The notes under the pieces: model-generated
Database searches by the model: none
Seen by the model: only the letters and a program-made list of their open reading frames with translations
What the model was told of the DNA's origin: nothing
In this document: positions 18,128 to 27,608 of the stretch, one piece after another
Numbering within the stretch: position 1 is the first letter of the stretch
How the letters are laid out: each line of letters opens with the position of its first letter
NCBI RefSeq assembly: GCF_029504655.1
Contig: NZ_JAQFIL010000003.1
Span: forward strand, 89,650-153,649
Reading direction: 5' to 3'
DNA from: Catalinimonas alkaloidigena
GTDB taxonomy: Bacteria > Bacteroidota > Bacteroidia > Cytophagales > Cyclobacteriaceae
DNA: 64,000 nucleotides
Position numbers and translations under genes: made by a program

Positions 18128-18646
18128 TTAGCTTATTGTATCTTTAAACGCAGTCACATACACTTTCTCATTCCGTACGACCACACTTAACTGCGGAAGG
18201 GCACGGGGTGGGGGACCTTGCAGTACTTCGCCGGTATCAGCACTGAACCAACCGTTGTGGCAGGGGCATTCAATTTTCTTAACCTCATCGCGATACACTA
18301 CTGCGCAGGAAAGATGAGTGCATTTCTGCTCAAAGGCACGCCATTCCCCTTCTGCTAAATGGATTAAAATATAGGGAATTTCTTTAGTACCCTTGATGGC
18401 AAACATCGTCATGCCTCCAACCGGCACCTCTGAAGTATTACATACAAGATGTTCTCCTTCCAGTTCCTTATCGGGGTAGGCAAAAGAACTTAGTACGACA
18501 TAGCCATTGCCCAGCGCCAGCCCCCCTGAAAGGAGGCAAAGAAACTTGGCAAATTCACGGCGCGTAACATGCGTTGCTTCATCCTGACGTATGGGAAAGT
18601 CTCCCTTCCAGTTTGGCGGATTCTTTTCTTTGGGTTCGTAAGCCAT
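18128..18646 (-). CDS. Rieske 2Fe-2S protein with Tat-type anchor
   Basis: A 172-residue protein. A twin-arginine motif (TRREFAKFL) precedes a hydrophobic segment, so it is exported folded and probably anchored in the periplasm. The cluster ligands are visible as CTHLSC and CPCHNGWF, and a conserved GPPPRALP proline loop follows. It would pass electrons between the quinol-oxidising b-type subunit and the ferredoxin or catalytic subunit encoded just upstream in the operon. Confidence 0.93.
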   Translation of the reverse strand: MAYEPKEKNPPNWKGDFPIRQDEATHVTRREFAKFLCLLSGGLALGNGYVVLSSFAYPDKELEGEHLVCNTSEVPVGGMTMFAIKGTKEIPYILIHLAEGEWRAFEQKCTHLSCAVVYRDEVKKIECPCHNGWFSADTGEVLQGPPPRALPQLSVVVRNEKVYVTAFKDTIS

Positions 18647-18658
18647 CGGTCAATTATC

Positions 18659-19234
18659 TTAATGTACTTTTAGTTCTTTACTTCCTTTTGGCATCATCAC
18701 ATTCACTTTGGTATGCACTGTTTGCGCACCAAATTTAAAGGTATTGACAGGATCACTATTCGGACGTTTCTTCCGCATCTCTTCCCGCGTTCCATAATAC
18801 AAGGCTCCGCTGGGACACACAGTTGCACACATAGGTTTTTTTCCTACACTGGTGCGGTCATAGCAAAGGTTGCACTTCATCATAAGCTCGGCTGCTTCCA
18901 TCTTTTTAGGTACACCAAAAGGACATGCCATTACGCAATTGGAACAACCAATACAGCGGGAAGTGTTAGCTGAATGAACTACTCCATTGCTGTCTTTTGA
19001 AATGGCATCAGCAGGGCACACATTAGCGCAGGCAGGATCTTCGCAATGCATACAGACCTGCACAGTAGTTTGTACAGAATGCGCTCTGTCTACATAATTT
19101 ACGTGGATCATGGTTTCCTGCCCGTTGGTTTCACATTCGGCACAAGCCGTTTCACAGGCATGGCAACTAATGCAGCGCTGCATATCCACAAAAAATTCCA
19201 TGTCCTGATCAAAATTCTTCTCTGGTTCTGCCAT
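18659..19234 (-). CDS. Ferredoxin-like electron-transfer subunit with four 4Fe-4S clusters
   Basis: A 191-residue protein with four cysteine groups ([49 protein letters not shown] with [10 protein letters not shown]). This is the NrfC/DmsB-type arrangement that wires a MopB catalytic subunit to the membrane. It has no signal peptide, so it is cytoplasmic or travels with a partner. It lies between the MopB and Rieske genes. Confidence 0.93.
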   Translation of the reverse strand: MAEPEKNFDQDMEFFVDMQRCISCHACETACAECETNGQETMIHVNYVDRAHSVQTTVQVCMHCEDPACANVCPADAISKDSNGVVHSANTSRCIGCSNCVMACPFGVPKKMEAAELMMKCNLCYDRTSVGKKPMCATVCPSGALYYGTREEMRKKRPNSDPVNTFKFGAQTVHTKVNVMMPKGSKELKVH

Positions 19235-19264
19235 AAGTCTATTCTGTATATAATTGAAAAAATA

Positions 19265-21481
19265 TTAAACACTCTGGTAAGCATCAGATTCAGATACTGG
19301 TGGCGCTTTTCGTCCTAAGGGAATCAGCTTACAGGCACACACCTTAAATTCAGGAATCTTTGAGATTGGATCAAGATTTCCTATGGTTAGCTGGTTGGCT
19401 GATTTGCTTCCGCCCCAGTGATAGGGGATAAAAACAGTGTCGGACCGTATGGTGGTTACTACTTGTGCCGGAAACTCTGCTTCCCCTCTTCGGGTGACTA
19501 CCTTTACCAGGTCACGGTCCTGGATACCAAATTGCTGGGCAAGGCTCGGGTGGATTTCCAATAGGGGTTCAGGGTATTGATCAAGCAGTTTTCCAATGCG
19601 ACGTGTTTGAGTACCACTCAGGTACTGTGAGACAACCCTTCCTGTGGTAAGGACTACAGGGTATTCTTTATCAGTAGGTTCGCCCGGATCACGGTAAGGT
19701 GCCGGATTGAAATGCGCTTTTCCGTCGGGAGTAGCAAATTTCCTGTCTTCCCACAGTCTTGGGGTACCGGGATGGTCCAGGCTAGGACAGGGCCAGAAAA
19801 CCCCATAGTTTTTCACAATTCTCTCATAAGTGATTCCATAATAATCCGCTGTCCCCCCTTTGGAAGCTACCCTGAGTTCATTAAAAATCGCCTCACTGTT
19901 TTTAAAAGCGAATTTATCGCCAGCGCCCAGGCGTGCCGCTAGTTCTTTTAATATAGAAGCATCGGTACGTGCATCTCCAGGTGGAGTTACTGCTGCATTG
20001 ATTTTTATCACCCGGCCTTCGGCCGAGGTAACGGTCCCTTCTTCCTCTTCATGTAGGGCACCCGACAGTACTACATTGGCATGCCGTGCAGTTTCATTCA
20101 AAAAGAAATCAATGGCTACATAATACTCCAGCTTTTCCAGTGCCTCACGCACCATATTATTATTTGGTAAAGAAACCACCGGATTAAAACAGATTGATAT
20201 TAAGCCCTTAATTTCACCTCTGTGAATGGCCTCCAGAATTTCATAAGCTGTAAGTCCTTTGCCGGGCATATCTTTCTCATCAATGCCCCAAACGTCTGCG
20301 ATATATTTACGATGTTCCGGGTTGGTAATATCGCGGTTACCGGGGAGTTGGTCACATTTATGCCCGTGTTCACGCCCTCCCTGTCCATTTCCCTGACCGG
20401 TAATGGTGCCATACCCGCAATAAGGTTTACCAATTCTACCGGTAGCCAATACCAGATTGATACACCCTAACACATTGTCAACGCCTTTGGAGTGGTGCTC
20501 TATCCCTCGGGCATGCATCATAAAGCTGGTTTTAGCCTGGCCCCACATAGCTGCGGCCTGCTTAATACTTTCTGCAGGTATGCCCGTTACTTTTTCAGCC
20601 CACTCAAGACTATAGTCTTTTACGGCGGCAATAGTTGCATCAAACCCACTGGTATGTTGATTAATAAAATCATGATCCAGCCAGTCATTTTCTACCAGTT
20701 GCTGTAACATAGCGCCATATAAAGCCGAGTCAGTACCCGGACGTACGGGCAGATGCAGATCGGCAGTGCGGGCCACAGGAGTTACCCGAGGATCTACGAC
20801 GATAAGTTTGGCGCCATTGTCACGGGCTTCCCAAATATAATGGATCAGGGTAGGAAAAGTCTCACTGACGTTTGACCCGCAGATCATGATCACTTCCGCG
20901 TGTTTTAAATCAACCCAACTGTTAGAGATGCGGTCCAGACCGAAGGCTTTTTTGTTGCCTGCTCCAGCGCTTACCATACATAGTCGGCCGTTATAATCAA
21001 GGTTGGCTGTTTTAAGTGCTACTCGGGCAAACTTACCGACCATATAACTCAACTCATTGGTGAGCGACACACCTGAGAGCATGGCAAAAGCATCATTTCC
21101 ATAAGTACTCTGGATACGTTTGATTTCGGTGACCGTTCTGCTCATGGCTGTTTCCCAGTCCACTGCTTTAAAACCTTCACTTTCTACTCGCTCAAGGGGA
21201 GACAGCAGGCGGTCAGCATGGTTATTCTGTAGATAGCGAGCGACTCCCTTAGGGCACATACGGCCTTCGTTGAAAGGGAATTCCATCCAGGGTTCAAAAC
21301 CCACTACAGCATTGTCTTTTACTTTTAACTGTAAACCGCACTGCATTCCGCAAAAACAGCAATGTGTTTTTACCAGCTTATCGGGATCGGCGTGGCCATG
21401 GAAGCCCTGTTTGGGAGCATAGGCCTTATGAGGGCCATAGTTTTCTATTATTTTATCAACCGAAATCGGTAGCTTTGCCAT
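19265..21481 (-). CDS. Molybdopterin oxidoreductase catalytic subunit (nitrate reductase/formate dehydrogenase type)
   Basis: A 738-residue MopB enzyme. The N-terminal 4Fe-4S site is CCFCGMQC with a distal MCPKG, and the Moco-binding domains follow (e.g. [36 protein letters not shown]). The C-terminal domain ends in [12 protein letters not shown], as in NasA/FdhF-type enzymes. No Tat signal is present, so it is probably cytoplasmic. With hmp, the SLAC1-type channel and RIC nearby, nitrate reduction is the best guess for the substrate, but this is inferred from context. Confidence 0.9.
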   Translation of the reverse strand: MAKLPISVDKIIENYGPHKAYAPKQGFHGHADPDKLVKTHCCFCGMQCGLQLKVKDNAVVGFEPWMEFPFNEGRMCPKGVARYLQNNHADRLLSPLERVESEGFKAVDWETAMSRTVTEIKRIQSTYGNDAFAMLSGVSLTNELSYMVGKFARVALKTANLDYNGRLCMVSAGAGNKKAFGLDRISNSWVDLKHAEVIMICGSNVSETFPTLIHYIWEARDNGAKLIVVDPRVTPVARTADLHLPVRPGTDSALYGAMLQQLVENDWLDHDFINQHTSGFDATIAAVKDYSLEWAEKVTGIPAESIKQAAAMWGQAKTSFMMHARGIEHHSKGVDNVLGCINLVLATGRIGKPYCGYGTITGQGNGQGGREHGHKCDQLPGNRDITNPEHRKYIADVWGIDEKDMPGKGLTAYEILEAIHRGEIKGLISICFNPVVSLPNNNMVREALEKLEYYVAIDFFLNETARHANVVLSGALHEEEEGTVTSAEGRVIKINAAVTPPGDARTDASILKELAARLGAGDKFAFKNSEAIFNELRVASKGGTADYYGITYERIVKNYGVFWPCPSLDHPGTPRLWEDRKFATPDGKAHFNPAPYRDPGEPTDKEYPVVLTTGRVVSQYLSGTQTRRIGKLLDQYPEPLLEIHPSLAQQFGIQDRDLVKVVTRRGEAEFPAQVVTTIRSDTVFIPYHWGGSKSANQLTIGNLDPISKIPEFKVCACKLIPLGRKAPPVSESDAYQSV

Positions 21482-21505
21482 ACTCTTAGTTTTTAGTAGT
21501 AAGTA

Positions 21506-22561
21506 TTATCCAAAGAATTTTCCCTGCTGATTACGGGCCGCCAGATGTGCTTTTGCAAGTGCTGACCGCTTCCCTTCCGGGCTGTAATCAAGGTGGCTGC
21601 TTCCGTTCTCCAAATCAAAATTGAAATCTAATTCTTTGGTTACTTTTTTAAGATCGTTGATATGAAGTTGCGTTGCGAACTCCTCACCGGTATGAGGGCA
21701 TACTGCCATGCCCTGTTTTTCTCCTTCTCTTCGGTATACGTTGCTGCCCAACTGAGCAGGGCGCTGGAAAATGTGAAAAAATTTACCAAAAGGAATCCAC
21801 ACCAGAAATAAAATTACCGTAATGGCATGTGTAACTGACATAAACTCAAACGTTTTGCCCTGCATGAAGGAGTAATCAAAAGTTAGCCCCAAACCTGTAA
21901 CAGAAATTGCCAGCAGTAAAACCAGTGGTAGCCAATCGTCTTGGAAAGATTGCGTAGCAATAAGCCCTCCATGGGTTAGGCGGCGGCGCATCATCATAAT
22001 AGCACCAATAATCACGAACAAAGAGCACCAGTTAAGGATGTGAAAAGCGTTAAAAGCAACAAATCCGCCCAATGTAAATTCAGAAACAGGAAAGCCAAAC
22101 AAATGTGCTTCATAGATATTGATAGCATCCGGCTTAAGCGTAAAATGTATCCAGCCAAAGGTGAGAGGAATGGTTACTAGGAAGGCCAGCATGCAGCCGG
22201 TAGCCAGCAGAAAGTGTCCTACCCAGCGGGTTCTTCCCCGCGGATATATAAAACGCTGAAACAGAATGTTTTTGACAAACTGGCTAATGACAAATCCGGT
22301 ATAAGGAATAAACCTTTTGCTAAACACAAATTGCCAGGTCCGTTGCCAGTAAAGCCTGGTCGGTGGGCGTTGTAGCCATACAGAATAGCGGTAGACAATG
22401 CCAAAAATGGCAAATATAGTCCCAAACAGGTAGGCTATAAGGGCAGCATCAAAGTTTTGCAGGTCCCGGGAGCCAACATACACCAGCACAATGACCAGAA
22501 TCATGGCGAGGGTAGCATTCAGTAAAGCCTTTCTGTTTAGCGTTGCAAATATTTTGAACAT
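21506..22561 (-). CDS. NarI-like membrane cytochrome b subunit
   Basis: A 351-residue protein with about six membrane helices (20-58, 115-140, 160-185, 205-230, 240-262). Several His residues lie in or next to helices (GHFLLATGC, FNAFHILNW, VTHAITVILF, GKFFHIF), suitable for binding haem b as in NarI. The cytoplasmic C-terminal tail contains VCPHTGEEFATQL. As first gene of the operon with the MopB, ferredoxin and Rieske subunits, it probably links the enzyme to the quinone pool. Confidence 0.8.
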   Translation of the reverse strand: MFKIFATLNRKALLNATLAMILVIVLVYVGSRDLQNFDAALIAYLFGTIFAIFGIVYRYSVWLQRPPTRLYWQRTWQFVFSKRFIPYTGFVISQFVKNILFQRFIYPRGRTRWVGHFLLATGCMLAFLVTIPLTFGWIHFTLKPDAINIYEAHLFGFPVSEFTLGGFVAFNAFHILNWCSLFVIIGAIMMMRRRLTHGGLIATQSFQDDWLPLVLLLAISVTGLGLTFDYSFMQGKTFEFMSVTHAITVILFLVWIPFGKFFHIFQRPAQLGSNVYRREGEKQGMAVCPHTGEEFATQLHINDLKKVTKELDFNFDLENGSSHLDYSPEGKRSALAKAHLAARNQQGKFFG

Positions 22562-22590
22562 ATGGCCGGTTGGTTTAAACAGTCATTATT

Positions 22591-22620
22591 AAAAAAATCC
22601 CTGAAAGTTAAAGCTCAGGG
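22591..22620 (-). terminator. Possible leader terminator of the molybdo-oxidoreductase operon
   Basis: On the minus strand, CCCTGA pairs with TCAGGG across a short loop and is followed by seven T's, about 30 bases before the start codon of the first operon gene. A terminator at this place would act as an attenuator. The stem is only 6-7 bp, so the call is tentative. Confidence 0.35.
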
Positions 22621-22896
22621 CTTGTCATCATTTTATGTATTCAGTAATTAAAAAATTAGTAATTTTACTTATTGATGATAGCTTATATTTGCGAATAATT
22701 AAATTAATGAATATAAACTGAATCACAAAATCCATGATCTGAGAATCAATAACAGCTGCAATAACTTTTTTTAAACTTCCATTTCAAATGATTAATACCA
22801 TCTTTTTGGCTGATTAATATTAGAAAAGTGCCCTTAGTAAGGTGCGTTATTGCATCAAGACATTCTACAAGAAGTTACTCAACATAAACAGGATAA
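22621..22896. other. Divergent promoter region
   Basis: This AT-rich stretch separates the minus-strand molybdo-oxidoreductase operon from the plus-strand anion-channel gene and must hold both promoters. No perfect ATGAT-N4-ATCAT box is present. Weaker candidates such as CTTATTGATGATAG and CCATGATCTGAGAATCAA can be seen. Confidence 0.4.
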
Positions 22897-23952
22897 ATGA
22901 ATGTTATGAAGATATTTTCTCTACTCAAAGCAGAGGTTAAAAGCTTGTTTCCAGCATACTTTGCTTTGGTGATGTCAACAGGTATTGTTTCCATTGCAGC
23001 TCATCTTTTGGACTTCCCTGCCATCAGCGATATTCTTTTCTGGATTAATAATGTAGCCTTTGTTGTGTTGTTGTGCATGTTGCTATTACGCATACTATTT
23101 TTCTTCCCCTCTTTTATGGAAGACTTTGATTCGCACGCAAAAGGAGCTGGTTTTTTTACGCTGGTGGCGGCTTCCTGCATTTTAGGAGTACAATACATTC
23201 TTTTGAGAGATATGTATGGACCGGCTATTATTCTATGGTTTTTTTCTTTGATTCTATGGGTGGTTTTGATTTATTCTTTTTTTGTACTCATTACGGTAAA
23301 AAAGGTAAAACCTCCCCTGGAAAAAGGTATCAATGGTATCTGGTTAGTAATTGTGGTTGCTACACAAGCTGTTTCTATACTAGGCACATTACTCTCTGAC
23401 CAATTACCTTTTCCAGAGGAAAGAGTGCTGTTCTTAACCCTTTCCGGTTTTTTACTAGGCTGTATGTTGTACATCATCCTGATCACGCTGATATTTTACA
23501 GGCTCACATTCTTTCCTATGCGGGCAGAAGAATTTGCGCCTCCCTTCTGGATCAATATGGGAGCTGTAGCTATTAGTACTTTGTCTGGCGCGACACTCAT
23601 ATTAACTATTGAAGAGACCACAGGTCTTCTGGAGTTTATTCCTTTTCTTAAGGGTTTTAGCCTTTTCTTCTGGGCTACCGGCACCTGGTGGATACCCATT
23701 ATCATCATATTAGGTATATGGAGGCATCTCTATAACAAGATTCCGCTTTTTTACCATCCACAATACTGGGGAATGGTGTTCCCCTTAGGCATGTATACGG
23801 TATGTACCTGGCGGTTGAGTCAGGCGCTGGAATTGTCTTATTTGCAACTCATACCCACTGGCTTTATTTATGTGGCGCTGATTGCCTGGTTGCTTACTTT
23901 TCTTGGCTTATGTATTACTTTGATTAAGGGGTTGGGGCGTTTGAAAACCTAG
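22897..23952 (+). CDS. SLAC1/TehA-type anion channel
   Basis: A 351-residue membrane protein with ten hydrophobic helices, the length and pattern of the TDT family (TehA, SLAC1, Mae1). The start (FPAYFALVMSTGIVSIAAHL) and end (YNKIPLFYHPQYWGMVFPLGMY) match the family. SLAC1 and TehA conduct anions including nitrate; other members carry dicarboxylates or sulfite. The gene is divergent from the molybdo-oxidoreductase operon, so nitrate or nitrite movement is a reasonable but unproven role. Confidence 0.85.
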   Translation: MNVMKIFSLLKAEVKSLFPAYFALVMSTGIVSIAAHLLDFPAISDILFWINNVAFVVLLCMLLLRILFFFPSFMEDFDSHAKGAGFFTLVAASCILGVQYILLRDMYGPAIILWFFSLILWVVLIYSFFVLITVKKVKPPLEKGINGIWLVIVVATQAVSILGTLLSDQLPFPEERVLFLTLSGFLLGCMLYIILITLIFYRLTFFPMRAEEFAPPFWINMGAVAISTLSGATLILTIEETTGLLEFIPFLKGFSLFFWATGTWWIPIIIILGIWRHLYNKIPLFYHPQYWGMVFPLGMYTVCTWRLSQALELSYLQLIPTGFIYVALIAWLLTFLGLCITLIKGLGRLKT

Positions 23953-23971
23953 TAAGAAAACAGATAAGCAA

Positions 23972-24062
23972 CTGACGTTACGCAAATCATTGTGCAAAAT
24001 GCTAAGAGGAGGGTGTATATCTGCCAGATTTCCGAAATCTGGCAGATCTTGCGTAACATCAG
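23972..24062. repeat. Nested inverted repeat (91 bp)
   Basis: The outer arms CTGACGTTACGCAA (23972-23985) and TTGCGTAACATCAG (24049-24062) are near-perfect complements. Inside lies ATCTGCCAGATTT (24019-24031) with its perfect complement at 24035-24047. The nested structure lies between the converging anion-channel and cytochrome genes. It may act as a bidirectional terminator or be a small non-autonomous element. Confidence 0.6.
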
Positions 24063-24360
24063 TAAATAACTTAAGATTGATGATTAAGGCTATCCACTTC
24101 ACTCAATGTCCTGAAGTATTCCAGTATTTGTCTTGCCTGTTCTTCTGTTAAATTCTGGTTAGCCATGGGAGACAGATATTCCTGTAAAAGTTGCTTTGCT
24201 ATGGGGTCTTCTTTTACCATACCATCCGGGTTAAGTATCATATTCATAATCCATTCAGGACTTCTGCGAGTAGTTACCTCTTTAAGACCTGGTCCTATAA
24301 ATCGTTCTTCAATTTTGTGACAAGCCGTGCAATAGCTTTCAAAGATTTTCTGTCCCTGCT

Positions 24361-26052
24361 GGTTCTTCTTCATTTTTGATGATATCAACCTGAGGCATAG
24401 TGATTGACCACTCTTTTGCGGAGTAATTCAAAGCCAGCACGACCGTACATCTGCCTTTTGATGAGTTTGAGTCGGTTTACTTGCCCTTCCACTTGACCAT
24501 TACTCCAATGATAGGTAGCGGCAGCTTCCACGGCTGCATAATCACTTTCTAATCCTGTAGCGAAGTTTTTGAGTGCCGCTATGCCACTATCTTTTGCTTG
24601 CAGTATCCAATCTGGCAGTGCTTTGGCATCTTTTTTCTCAAAGATGGTATGAAAACTCAAAGCCATTCCCCTTGCTTTTTTTGCTTGAGGACAAATCTCA
24701 AAAAAAAGATTCAGAAAGTTCTGCTCTTCCATATTGATATCTTGCTCTTTCTTGCTGAGTAAGAATTGAACCTTCCTAGGAGTCCAATTTTTCACTTCTA
24801 ATTCCGGCAAAGGTACGGCATCAGCATCTTTTGGAATATTTTCAAAAAAACGGTAGACACTGCCAAGGCTACCTTGGTAACCCTGTTTTTTTATTTCTCT
24901 CCATAGCTGCTTTATATTCCTCTCCCCGTCTTGCCAGCGTTTAGCTAGGTATTCCCTAAAAGGAAGTACTGTTGACTGCTGACTTTTTGGGCGGCTTTTT
25001 GCCGGATAATGCTCAAAATTTCTGTATCTATTCACGGTATTGCGGCCAATTTTTAGCTGTCTGGCGATAACTCTACTGGAATAGCCTTGAGCTAAAAGCG
25101 ATTTTACCTCTTGAAAGACCACAGCCCTCTGAGCTGTTGGAGATAAAAGCGAAACAGCAGGACCAGTGACAGCATCAGGCATAATATCTTCAATCTTTTG
25201 TTGTTGTTGCTTTGTAGCTAGTGCTTTAGCTGCCATTCTTAATTCAGCATGCTGTTTTTCCATCATTCTTTTTAATGCATCCCCTAGGTTCTTGAGAAGA
25301 TGCCACCTGTCAGCAATCTGTATAGCATCAGGGGCACCTTCTTTAGCTCCTTCTGAGTAGCAACTAGCTCTGTCTCGGCTGATGATTTCTACTCCTGGGT
25401 GAGTCTTTAGCCAAGTAGCCAGTATTTCAGCTTCACGATCAGGAAGTAGCTCAATAGGTTGTTGCTTTTCTAAGTCAACCAGAATAGTACCGTAAGTCTG
25501 CCCCTTTTTTAAAGACCAATCATCTACTCCCAATACCTTTGGAGTAATAAAAGACATAGTTTCAGTAGCCTTCAGGATTCTGATCAATGTTGTATCACTT
25601 ACAGGCATACCTAGCAAAGAAGCTAAATATGCCCCTGCTTGTCCTCCTAATTGGTATCCAATTTCCTTAAGACGATGTTCCATTCTTCTGGTGCGTCTAC
25701 TATATACAGGAATAGATCCTAGACGCTCGCAAAAGATTTTTCTACTACAACGCTCATTCATGCAGCGGAAGCGCTTTACATTTAAAATTATAGTAGTCTC
25801 TTTTAGAGATAATGGAAGATCAGCTATTTTTCTACAGTAATGGCTGTGAATATGTGATGAAGGAGTCTGGCAAAGAGGGCAGATTCCGCTGTTGATTGCC
25901 GTTTTTACCTTTACTTCTAAATTATTGGCGCCAATATTAGCCTCATCCAGTACCAGCCCCTCTTCCCAAGCAAGTATTGACATTAGATCCATATCCGGAT
26001 AATGCCAACCCAGCTCCTAAAATTCCTGTTGCATCAAAAATGAAGAAGAACC
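24361..26052 (-). mobile_element. ISL3-family insertion sequence (1692 bp)
   Basis: The ends are 21-bp perfect inverted repeats, starting GGTTCTTCTTCATTTTTGAT at 24361 and complementary at 26032-26052. The flanks carry an 8-bp direct repeat TCCCTGCT (24353-24360 and 26053-26060), as expected for ISL3. The clean duplication suggests a recent insertion into the cytochrome c gene. Confidence 0.96.
24385..25992 (-). CDS. ISL3-family transposase
   Basis: A 535-residue transposase. The N-terminal zinc finger (CPLCQTPSSHIHSHYCR) and second Cys set (CMNERCSRKIFCE) are typical of ISL3. The DDE core starts with VLGVDDWSLKKGQTYGTILV and holds the IADRWHLLKNLGD motif. A helix-turn-helix (SSRVIARQLKIGRNTVNRY) lies in the middle insertion. 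The end, YGRAGFELLRKRV, is standard. It looks intact. Confidence 0.95.
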   Translation of the reverse strand: MDLMSILAWEEGLVLDEANIGANNLEVKVKTAINSGICPLCQTPSSHIHSHYCRKIADLPLSLKETTIILNVKRFRCMNERCSRKIFCERLGSIPVYSRRTRRMEHRLKEIGYQLGGQAGAYLASLLGMPVSDTTLIRILKATETMSFITPKVLGVDDWSLKKGQTYGTILVDLEKQQPIELLPDREAEILATWLKTHPGVEIISRDRASCYSEGAKEGAPDAIQIADRWHLLKNLGDALKRMMEKQHAELRMAAKALATKQQQQKIEDIMPDAVTGPAVSLLSPTAQRAVVFQEVKSLLAQGYSSRVIARQLKIGRNTVNRYRNFEHYPAKSRPKSQQSTVLPFREYLAKRWQDGERNIKQLWREIKKQGYQGSLGSVYRFFENIPKDADAVPLPELEVKNWTPRKVQFLLSKKEQDINMEEQNFLNLFFEICPQAKKARGMALSFHTIFEKKDAKALPDWILQAKDSGIAALKNFATGLESDYAAVEAAATYHWSNGQVEGQVNRLKLIKRQMYGRAGFELLRKRVVNHYASG

Positions 26053-26490
26053 TCCCTGCTGTGCCATTTGTTCATCAATAGTAGACCCAAGCTCAATTTC
26101 CTGAATGGGACCTACACCTTTTACCTGCATAGGGTTTGCCAAAGCATCTATCTCCGGAGAAACTGCGCTATCTGCGTTATCTTGGGTTTCGGTATTTTCC
26201 TGGTCTGTTGTAGCCTGTTGTTCTTCTGCTCCACCTCCGGTACAAGCTGTAAAAAACAGTGATAGACAGCAGATTAGGAGTAAACACGAGTTCTTAAAAA
26301 AAATCAGAGTTTGCATACTTTCTCTATTTGGTTAAAAAAATCAGCAAAAATAGATAGATGATATGTCATTACGCTAAGCTTTCAGCTTTATACCATTTAG
26401 TAAGAAGTTAACAGCATCAAAAGAGGATTGTTAAAATGTTGAGCTTTTACATTTTTACTGAAAAAATTATTTGCTCCATTTTTCTTGAAT

Positions 26491-26544
26491 ATGATTTGCC
26501 TCATAAACGTCCTGCTGACTAGCATTTACTTTAGCAGAAACAAA
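26491..26544 (+). promoter_or_regulatory. FNR-like box and conserved promoter block (copy 1)
   Basis: ATGATTTGCCTCAT is a near-palindrome, followed by about 40 bases (starting ATAAACG, with TTTAGCAGAAA) that closely resemble the block at 29159-29212 upstream of the RIC gene. The outer-membrane protein gene starts 32 bases later. The shared block suggests co-regulation of both genes by a CRP/FNR-family protein. Confidence 0.55.
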
Positions 26545-26576
26545 TTGACTGTCGCTAACGCTAACATACCAAAAAT

Positions 26577-27594
26577 ATGAAAACCACTAGTTTGTTAATC
26601 GTATTATGCCTGCTAAGTCTGTGGCCTGAGCATAGCCATGGACAGGAGCATTGTATGCATGCATCAGCAGGTAATTTTGCCCCCCTGGGTGTGATGGGAA
26701 GTCACACGCATAGCAAAGGCTCATGGATGTTCTCCTACCAACTGATGCACATGAATATGCAGGAGAATCGCCTGGGGAGAGAAAATATAGAGAAAGATGC
26801 AATTCTTTCTAAGTACATGATGGCACCAACCAATATGACTATGTGGATGCACATGCTGGGAGGCATGTATGCAGTGACTGACAAACTTACCCTGATGGGT
26901 ATGCTACCTTACGCTAGCAACTACATGGAAATGACAGACCGTATGGGCATGTCATCCAAAATGAGCAGCAGCAGCCTGGGAGATATAAGCCTGACTGCTT
27001 TGTATAACTTGTATAAGAGTCACCAGCAAAACCTGCAACTGAACCTGGGGGTTAGTATTCCAAGCGGTAGCATTCATGAATCTACTACGGTAAACTATAT
27101 GCAGCAAACCAGCGATATGTGCCTGCCGTACATGATGCAGACTGGCTCAGGTACTTTAGACTTTATGCCTGCCATTTCTTATTCTGCTATCCACAGGTCG
27201 TTTGTTTATGGAATTAAAGGGCAAGGTCGCTTGCGAACTGGAGAGAATTCAAAATCTTACCGTCTGGGAAACCTGACTTCATTGGATGGTTGGCTTGCTT
27301 ACCAGCAGAAAAACTGGCTGAGCTACTCACTTCGCTTACAGGCGTTAAAAAAATTGGAAGATAGAAGGCCAGGATGTAGAACTGAATCCAATGATGTCTC
27401 CAACCTCTGATGCTCTGAATACCGGAGGCTCTGTAGTGAATGCTTTTATCAGTACGAACTGCACCATCAGGAAAGGGCCTTTTGAAGGACACCGTCTGGC
27501 TTTTGAGTATGGAGTCCCTATATATCAGAACCTGAATGGAATCCAAATGTGGGGAAGAAATACCTTGCTGCTAGGCTGGCAGGCAAGTTTCTGA
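26577..27594 (+). pseudogene. Met/His-rich outer-membrane transporter-like protein, frameshifted
   Basis: A signal peptide (MKTTSLLIVLCLLSLWPEHS) is followed by a barrel-like protein unusually rich in Met and His (QLMHMNMQEN, MTMWMHMLGGM). The frame breaks after RLQALKK in an A7 run near 27346-27352; one base of shift restores the reading KNWKIEGQDVELNPMMSPTS through to the stop at 27592-27594. Similar proteins occur near copper and metal-handling genes. The homopolymer site means a sequencing error or phase variation is as likely as true decay. Confidence 0.7.
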
Positions 27595-27608
27595 GTGTGT
27601 TTCAGTAC

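Larger units (their letters stand above)
24071..26316 (-). pseudogene. Lipoprotein c-type cytochrome interrupted by ISL3 element
   Basis: The 5' part (26316 down to 26053) encodes a lipoprotein signal (lipobox ending FTAC) and an acidic linker up to QMAQQG. The 3' part (24360 down to 24071) continues exactly in frame with QKIFESYCTACH, the CxxCH haem motif, and a Met ligand region (YLSPMANQN). Removing the IS and one copy of the 8-bp duplication restores one protein of about 181 residues. It would be a small mono-haem electron carrier on the periplasmic side. The interrupted gene cannot make a joined product. Confidence 0.93.
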
